Positions 29,600 through 35,386 of a stretch of DNA of 35,386 nucleotides are shown here, one piece after another (the stretch's first letter is position 1; every line of letters starts with the position of its first letter). Source of the stretch: Paraphysomonas bandaiensis. Its lineage: Eukaryota > Chrysophyceae. The notes under the pieces were generated by a model, which was not told where the DNA came from, ran no database searches, and was given only the letters and a program-made list of their open reading frames with translations. The stretch lies in NCBI GenBank assembly GCA_965644295.1, contig CBFFRP010000265.1, positions 1 through 35,386 on the forward strand. The letters are read 5' to 3'. A program made the translations under genes and the position numbers.

Positions 29600-30208
29600 C
29601 TAGGAGAAATGTTTCAATTTCGTCATCTTTTTAATTGTTTCGTGATCAAAAGTCTCGATAATACCCTGAAAAAAGGTTTGTTAACAATATATATTTACAT
29701 AGTTGGCGTTATACATACATCTGGCATCATTTCGTCCAGTGATATACTAAGCTTCCCGTAGTTATCGGGAATCAAAAGCCCAGCTTCAGCGGCCCTCACA
29801 TCCACCGATGAGTCAGTAAGTATCTGGTGTATAAGCTCCATGACGTCAGATACTATAAATATAATAACATATTGCAATATATATGTTTGAAAATGTACTC
29901 ACAAATAAGTTCATCGACATCATCTGTTCCAGTTAGAAATATAATAAGATCACCATATGCTTGCAATAAAACATGTACATTCCTTATAAAACATTCATTA
30001 AAACTATTAATTATAATAAATTAAATACATACAAGAAAGATACAGCTTGTTTCGTTGCAGCTCGACACCAGTATCCTCTAGTGTGTCGAAACAAGTAGCG
30101 TTCAAAGTATGATCTTCCATCAAGTGTAGATAGAACCTCTGAATCATAGTACTTGGTAAAAAGAACAACTCCAGTAGAGTTAGTAATAACAACACTATGA
30201 ACTGGCAT
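29600..30208 (-). CDS. Coatomer zeta-like / adaptor small subunit (longin fold)
   Basis: Exons (minus) 30208-30033, 29982-29903, 29852-29719, 29665-29600; GT-AG introns of 50-53 nt, total 456 nt, 151 aa. The start MPVHSVVITNSTGVVLFTKY followed by YD matches the zeta-COP opening, where a first strand is followed by G..LF.KYYD. The middle AYGDLIIFLTGTDDVDELIL corresponds to the VDL.FYV.GS..ENEL strand-helix region, and the end KLSISLDEMMPDGIIE corresponds to LALDE..D.GVILE. This is the order of adaptor sigma/zeta chains. COPI zeta is the best match, with the TSET small chain as the alternative; divergence from animal zeta-COP is considerable. Role: COPI-type vesicle coat at the Golgi. Divergent from Arp4. 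Confidence 0.65.
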
Positions 30209-30676
30209 GTTTATATGTGTGTATGTTGTTTACATGCATATATATATATATATGTGTATATATGAATCTGTCAATGCTTCACACAACTCACTCGACCTAA
30301 TAGCTATATATACAAAATTACCACTTTTCACGAAATACTTTTCATAAAATGTGTATTTTTTTGTGAAAAGTATGTATTTTTGAGGGCTTCTGATATGAAA
30401 TTAATATAAGTGCAGTATGTACTATACTGTAATTTATGCAAATTGTGAAAAGTATCGATTTTAGAGGCATGAGATTGTGCAAATTCCCGATGTCGACTGA
30501 AAATAGGATTTTAGTCATATAAAAATTAAAAATACTTGATTTTCTGATCATGATTTTTCCTCCAAGTAATACGAATTAAATGCAGTCACAATCTTGCATT
30601 CAATCCAGTTGCCACTTTATGCATTAATAAGGTACAAGTCAATCTCCCGTTGACGTGTTATTGAATTCCTAGTGAA
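30209..30676. promoter_or_regulatory. Divergent promoter region, zeta-COP-like and Arp4
   Basis: 468 bp of AT-rich DNA with a TATATATA run at about 30239-30260 close to the zeta-COP start, and repeated GTGAAAAGTA words (about 30323-30455) in both orientations. Confidence 0.4.
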
Positions 30677-32607
30677 ATGAATTACGGTGGAAGTGATATT
30701 GGTGCAATTGTTGCAGATATAGGCAGTCATTCCTCTAGAATAGGCTTTGCAGGAGATGACTACCCCAAAGCCTATACATCAACGGTAATTCACATACTCT
30801 ACTACCACTTTAATACAATATCATAACATACGGTATTATATTATACTACAGTGTGTAGGTATTATAAATAATCATACAGAAGATCAAATGGAAGTTGAAG
30901 TGAGTCAAGAGAATTCTAAGAATATTCATTTCAATTTATCAGAATTTCATCCACATATGGAAATTGAACATATTGTACGGGATGGTATCATAACTAACTG
31001 GGATTTACTTGAAGAATTATGGGATCATTCATTAGCCAATCATCTTAAAGTAGATACGAAGGAGACGCCTATTCTCATTGCAGAGAAGTCGTATAATTCA
31101 TCTGATGCCAGACAGAAGTAAGTCACTGTATTGCTATATATATATAGTGTATACACGTATGTATTGTATGGCACTAGTATTAAGAGTAGTGTATGAATCT
31201 AGTGTACATGTGTAGTATATGAATGTATGTGTACATGTATAGTACATGAGTATAGTGTTTACACGTATGTATCATATGGCACTAGTATTAAGAGTAGTGT
31301 ATTAATACAGTATGTGAATCTAGTATATGAAGATATGTGTACATGTATAGCATGTGAATACTTGTGTATGAAGTATAGTATATTAAGAGTAGTGTATGAA
31401 TCTAGTGTACATGTGTAGTATATGAGTATAGTGTATACATGTATGTATAATATGACCCTGGTATTAAGTATAGTATGTGAATATAGTGTGCATATATAGT
31501 CCATAAATACAGTGTATAAAGCTAGTATATGAATCTAGTTATATATATATATACTAATACGTTCTACAGAATGTGTGAGCTTATGTTTGAGAAGTACAAT
31601 ACTCCAGCACTGTTCATATCCAAAGATGCAGTACTATCATGCTATTCGTGTGGTAAAACAACTGGTGTGGCTATTGATTGTGGTGCGAGTGGGACGGTAG
31701 TCACCCCTGTATATGAAGGATGGGCTGAAACTAGTGCCATTAGTCGAGGGGTAGTTGGGGGGAGGTTCATGGATGCTTATCTCTTAAAAATGCTGGGTCG
31801 CCATATGCAGCAACACTATTCACTTCCACAACCAAAGCCTCTATTCCGTCTCAAGAAAGTTGTTGATCCCGTCACAGGAGCATTATCTTGCCAGCCCAAT
31901 AATGCCCTTGAGAATGTTCATCCTAGCTATGACGCGTATATGCATCTGGAAATGGCTCGTGACATGAAAGAATCGGTATGCCGCACCGCTGAGGCGTCAT
32001 CGACCCTCACAGATGGAGATCCACGGTATGCGAATATTCCCCTGCTCCCGCATGTTCTTCCGGACGGCACAGTAGTGGACGTCGGGGCAGAGCGGTTTCT
32101 CCCTCCAGAATTACTCTTTGATCCTTCACAGCTTGATTTGGAGGCACCAGAACTGGTGGCTCTTGGGTTGGCGCCCTCTTGTTCTGGTGGTCTTCCAGGG
32201 AGTACTGATCCAGTGGAAAAGTTAGTGGTGGACTCCATTTTGCGCTGTGATGCTGATAGTCAGGTATGCAGAATGTGTCTATATTCATCTGTTTGTTAGA
32301 TCGTATGTATTTCAATCACGAGACTGCTATACAGGCCACCTTCGCCAACAATTTAATTGTGACGGGCGGAAACTCTGCCTATGATGGCATGCCCGAACGC
32401 ATCCGACAAGAGGTCGATCGAGCCGCCCATAAAAATGCTCCAAATTGGAGGACTAACGTACTTTCCTCAGGAGCTAAGGAACGCCCGATATGTACCTGGA
32501 TAGGGGGTTCTATTATAGCATCTCTTGGGTCTTTACGCGAAATGTGGATGGCGCGCAGTGAATATGATGAACATGGAAGTGCCTTAATCGATAGGAAGTG
32601 CCCGTAG
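30677..32607 (+). CDS. ARP4: Actin-related protein 4 (BAF53/ACTL6 type)
   Basis: Exons 30677-30784, 30852-31117, 31570-32263 and 32335-32607 with GT-AG introns (1341 nt, 446 aa). The N terminus MNYGGSDIGAIVADIGSHSS followed by RIGFAGDDYPK is the YGGDEVGALVFDIGS signature of Arp4/BAF53. Further motifs are actin-fold: RDGIITNWDLLEELWDH, ELMFEKYNTPALF, the phosphate-loop IDCGASGTVVTPVYEGW, LIVTGGNS and the ending CTWIGGSIIASLGSLREMW then DRKCP. Arp4 is a nuclear subunit of INO80, SWR1/SRCAP, NuA4 and BAF-type remodellers, so a chromatin role is expected. Relative to animal BAF53 there are insertions with acidic and Pro-rich sequence between residues 200 and 340. Intron 2 is unusually long (452 nt) and filled with minisatellite. 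Confidence 0.92.
31137..31560. repeat. Minisatellite inside Arp4 intron 2
   Basis: Roughly three diverged units, each opening with AGTGTATACACGTATGTAT-type sequence (about 31145, 31252, 31428) then a block like GGCACTAGTATTAAGAGTAG and repeats of GTGTACATGTGTAGTATATG. Composition is almost purely T, A and G on this strand. Confidence 0.65.
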
Positions 32608-34181
32608 TTTCACATGAGGATACGACATGCATGTGTATGTAATAAATAGTTAGAGTTTGTGTACACTCTTTTTTGTGGGGTAGCTTCCTTCAATAGGAAG
32701 AATCCATGCTACGTCTCAGACCGGAAACACCTAAAAAGCAAGAATAATATTATCAAGAAATTCTGAGTTCTGAGTGCTTGTTATGTGAATTATGATTTAT
32801 ACGTTCATGTACTCCAAAAATATGAATTAAATTCGGTTGAGTATGTAGTAACTTCAACTATAATTTATCACAGTTGTCCTTGCAATAATTAGATCTTTCG
32901 TCCAACATTTCCAAGGCATGTGAAGCCTGTCGACTGTCGAGCGCAGCTATTCTTATTACCTCAGTGTAGTGCAAAAATATGCATTCTACTATACTTAATT
33001 TGATGTTGCTTCTGAAAGCATATCTCAATTAATTTTTAAAGAGGGTGAAAAACGTATCTATTATCTGGCTTGCGTGGCAATTAATGGAATTACCAATTAA
33101 AGTAATTGGTTAAAATTTAAAATATGATATATGAAATGTGCCGATTAATTAGCTGGCTTAATTAAGTATATAGCATCAGAAGCTGTTTTCTCATATTGAA
33201 GACAGCTCTAAGACTTGAACACTCTAGAATAGTAACACTCCAGCTAAATCCCGGCTTGATGAATCTACTAGTCGAAAATGCTCTATTTTACCATATGCTC
33301 CTGATCTCCTCTTCATATAATACCTTCTGAGAACCTGATCGCTTGCTTCGATCCTATAGAGTATGAGCATTCTATAGTGTGTTCCAGTCTTAGATCTGTT
33401 TTCAATATGAGAATATTCAAGACAACGAGAGAGGAGAGGTGGCAGTATACAGCGGTGCTGCAACTTTTGATTAGTTCTTTATTGAAAGCAAGAAAGATGA
33501 AAATGGTAGTGTAACGCCAAAATTAAACTACCACTCCAATTGTTGTTCAGCTATCATTGTTTGGCGAGATCTCAAGTGTTAGGAGTGCGTGTGAGCTATG
33601 GAGAATTTATAGTCTCTATATGTGCACGATACGCTAATTGTTACTGATTCTTTTGCAGCACATAGAAGTAATTAGACATCAATGTATCACATTCATTTAT
33701 ATTCATACCTTGCACTTCCTCTATATGTATGCATATTTCCCTCTATTCCTTTTATTACACTCCTATTACCATGCATGCTATAGCATAATGTACACGTGCT
33801 TGTGTGAGATCCATGTCTTGTCATAAGCACGATCTGCATGTGTATGCGACATAAATATGATGTATACATAGTATAGATACATATTTTATCACCTGATGGT
33901 CCATTTATATTGTTCTGAGACTGTGTGTGGTCGTCATATCTATGTGGAGTGCAGTGGACTCTAACTTCTGTTTTGCATGGTGTTTGGAGTCTTTACTTGT
34001 CAAGAATATCTGTCATCATGGACTTGACTAGTGTACCAAGTATCTACATCCATCTCTTACTAGTTATGGCGCTCTGGCATGCATCTCTGATGTGCGTTAA
34101 GAGCATCACCAACAGAGTCTCCAGCACACCAAAATGAGAATACCGTCCAATCATATGCTTGTACTTGACGTAATACCATAG
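32608..34181. other. Gene-poor AT-rich region
   Basis: Arp4 3' flank, then AT-rich DNA. The AATTACC/AATTGG words near 33080-33110 form short inverted repeats. A 79-codon frame on the minus strand at 33224-33463 (RSKTGTHYRM..., YMKRRSGAYGKIEHF...) may be a relic, but no family is recognised. Short frames at 33638-34137 look like chance. Confidence 0.4.
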
Positions 34182-34276
34182 CTGTGGGTGAGAAATCCAA
34201 GTTTTTAGCTGTATACTGTTTTTTGATGATCAAAAAGGGCGCGTTTTTTGCATGGTCGACTTTTTCTCACCCACAG
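34182..34276. repeat. MITE-like hairpin with CTGTGGGTGAGAAA ends
   Basis: CTGTGGGTGAGAAA (34182-34195) is the exact inverse of TTTCTCACCCACAG (34263-34276). The 95-bp unit has no coding potential. Confidence 0.65.
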
Positions 34277-34332
34277 ATTGAAAAGTCATGAGAAAAAGTG
34301 ACTTTTTAATATAAAAACAATGACTTTTCAAT
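34277..34332. repeat. Hairpin element directly adjoining the previous one
   Basis: ATTGAAAAGTCAT (34277-34289) and ATGACTTTTCAAT (34320-34332) are perfect inverted repeats. The unit abuts the 34182-34276 element without spacer, suggesting one insertion next to or into another. Confidence 0.55.
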
Positions 34333-34384
34333 AATAAAATCAATATGTACAACCATCCCCACTTGAAGAGACTGTGTATCTGTA

Positions 34385-34535
34385 GTCAGCATCTTATTTT
34401 TTCGGAAATATATTGAATCAAAAATACTCTACATTACTGCAATACAACTACGGCTGGAATACACATAATTATTGTCTCAATAATAGAGGCATATATGAAC
34501 GAAAATATCCCAAAGATGCCAATACGACTGATTAG
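34385..34535 (+). pseudogene. Decayed copy of the 16772-17062 small ORF
   Basis: From TCAGCATCTTATTTT onwards the sequence follows the minus strand of about 16885-17023. The matching frame reads KYSTLLQYNYGWNTHNYCLN followed by NRGIYERKYPKDANTTD and a TAG at 34533-34535. A one-base insertion before GGAAAT puts the upstream part out of frame and there is no start codon, so it appears non-functional. Confidence 0.55.
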
Positions 34536-34825
34536 AGAGTTCGACATTCAGTAAGTGTTCTAGAAGACTGTTATCTCAACATAATCAATCAAACTATTGT
34601 TTCTAGATGTTATTCTATGCTTCTAAATGTGTGTGCTGCATGTCATCACTTCTTGTTTATATCTAGCTTTGCTAGTACACACATATAGGAGGGTGTCCTT
34701 CTATAGAACTGCTTGAGAATGTAATCCATACACACTCATATAGAAGCAAGTGGTGCGTATGAATTTATTGATCTTCTCATTCTCATACACATACATGCTT
34801 ATTCTTAGATGGTTGCATGTTATAC
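34536..34825. other. Intergenic, no gene seen
   Basis: AT-rich with repeated CTTCTA/TAGAAG words; no ORF or RNA gene recognised. Confidence 0.4.
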
Positions 34826-34966
34826 ATAGTAGCTGCATACAGCTTGAGTAATAGTAAATTTACTGTGACCTAAGCCGGTGTTTTAGTATTAACGTAAATG
34901 TTATAATAAAACACCAGCTTAGGCTATAGTAAATTTACTATTTCTTAATCCAGATGCAGCTACTAT
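34826..34966. repeat. 141-bp MITE-like hairpin element
   Basis: The two halves are inverted repeats almost throughout: ATAGTAGCTGCAT (34826-34838) with ATGCAGCTACTAT (34954-34966), AATAGTAAATTTACT with AGTAAATTTACTATT, and CCTAAGCCGGTGTTTTA with TAAAACACCAGCTTAGG. TA-rich flanks fit insertion at a TA-type site. No transposase. Confidence 0.75.
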
Positions 34967-35167
34967 ATATAAGAGTCAGAACTCATTTTGCATTACAATT
35001 TAACTAAATAGTGTTTAACTCTGATATGCTTCTATTTAAAGCTACGAAAGCTACTTGTGCAACCACTTTCGCAATATCATTCAAAGCAAACGACGTGAGC
35101 AAGCAGAATGTTTATATACCTGGCACCTGCTGATTCAGGATTTTTGAGTCCTCATTAAAGTGAATAG

Positions 35168-35332
35168 CTCGGATTCTTGACTTTAGCTCAATACCTTGAG
35201 GTGGGCCCATTCCCGGATGCCTGTTTATTCGTCAAGACACAAGTGACACTTACTAGTGGCCCCACTGGCATTTGGCTAGAAGACATATCTCGGAGTACTT
35301 TTCCCCCAGAACACCACCCTACTGAGGGCTGA
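35168..35332 (+). pseudogene. Short GC-richer ORF fragment
   Basis: Open for 54 codons to a TGA at 35330-35332. The peptide (QYLEVGPFPDACLFVKTQ, LTSGPTGIWLEDISRS) has balanced composition unlike the surrounding AT-rich DNA, so it looks like coding origin. There is no start codon, and no family is recognised; it could be an exon of a gene continuing elsewhere or a mobile-element relic. Confidence 0.3.
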
Positions 35333-35386
35333 TTGATGATAACATCAGGCTGATGCGAGCACGTTTATAGGCTCGCAACTACTTGT

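Noticed and set aside
33224-33463. 79-codon minus-strand ORF as a gene
   Set aside because: No recognised domain, no splice-supported extension and no duplicate in the window; kept only as a comment in the regional note.

Overview
The window is nuclear DNA of an intron-bearing, flagellated microbial eukaryote. Genes carry short GT-AG introns (mostly 44-70 nt, some 140-450 nt) that restore frame exactly when removed, intergenic DNA is AT-rich, and the gene set (mitochondrial EF-Tu, zeta-COP-like coat subunit, Arp4, TATDN1, GT61 glycosyltransferase, tubulin glycylase) is eukaryotic. A secreted EGF/tenascin-type protein resembling tubular flagellar-hair (mastigoneme) proteins makes a heterotrophic stramenopile the best guess; this is inference, not proof.

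Layout. 1-640: end of a dispersed-element ORF. 941-1983 (-): DUF3605-like protein, divergent from 2512-4010 (+), an EF-hand protein with a myristoylation-type start. 5064-7169 and 11392-13217: the two arms of a large inverted duplication, each with a gene made only of tandem dsRNA-binding-like domains (six on -, five on +) behind an identical 38-aa upstream ORF; the 4.2-kb spacer holds a GT61-family glycosyltransferase (7485-9270). 13638-16477 (-): mitochondrial EF-Tu in eleven exons. 17417-22685 (+): TTLL3/8-type tubulin glycylase with IQ repeats. 23520-24485 (-): TATDN1-type nuclease, divergent from 25227-26342 (+), the mastigoneme-like protein. 26570-29302: a GC-rich, decayed, 5'-truncated LINE. 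29600-30208 (-): zeta-COP/adaptor small subunit, divergent from 30677-32607 (+), Arp4/BAF53. 32608-35386: gene-poor, with hairpin (MITE-like) elements and gene relics.

The most striking observation is in the EF-Tu introns. Four introns contain what read as snoRNA genes in the sense orientation: two box C/D snoRNAs (13963-14037 and 14776-14850) that share the guide in front of box D', and two H/ACA snoRNAs (14441-14584 and 15119-15262) that are identical over 144 nt, with identity stopping at the expected mature ends. This looks like snoRNA copying from intron to intron inside one host gene. A second unusual feature is the inverted pair of multi-dsRBD genes, whose repeat units and linkers are shuffled between copies.

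Exon boundaries were worked out by hand from splice signals, frame and protein family; none is supported by transcript data.
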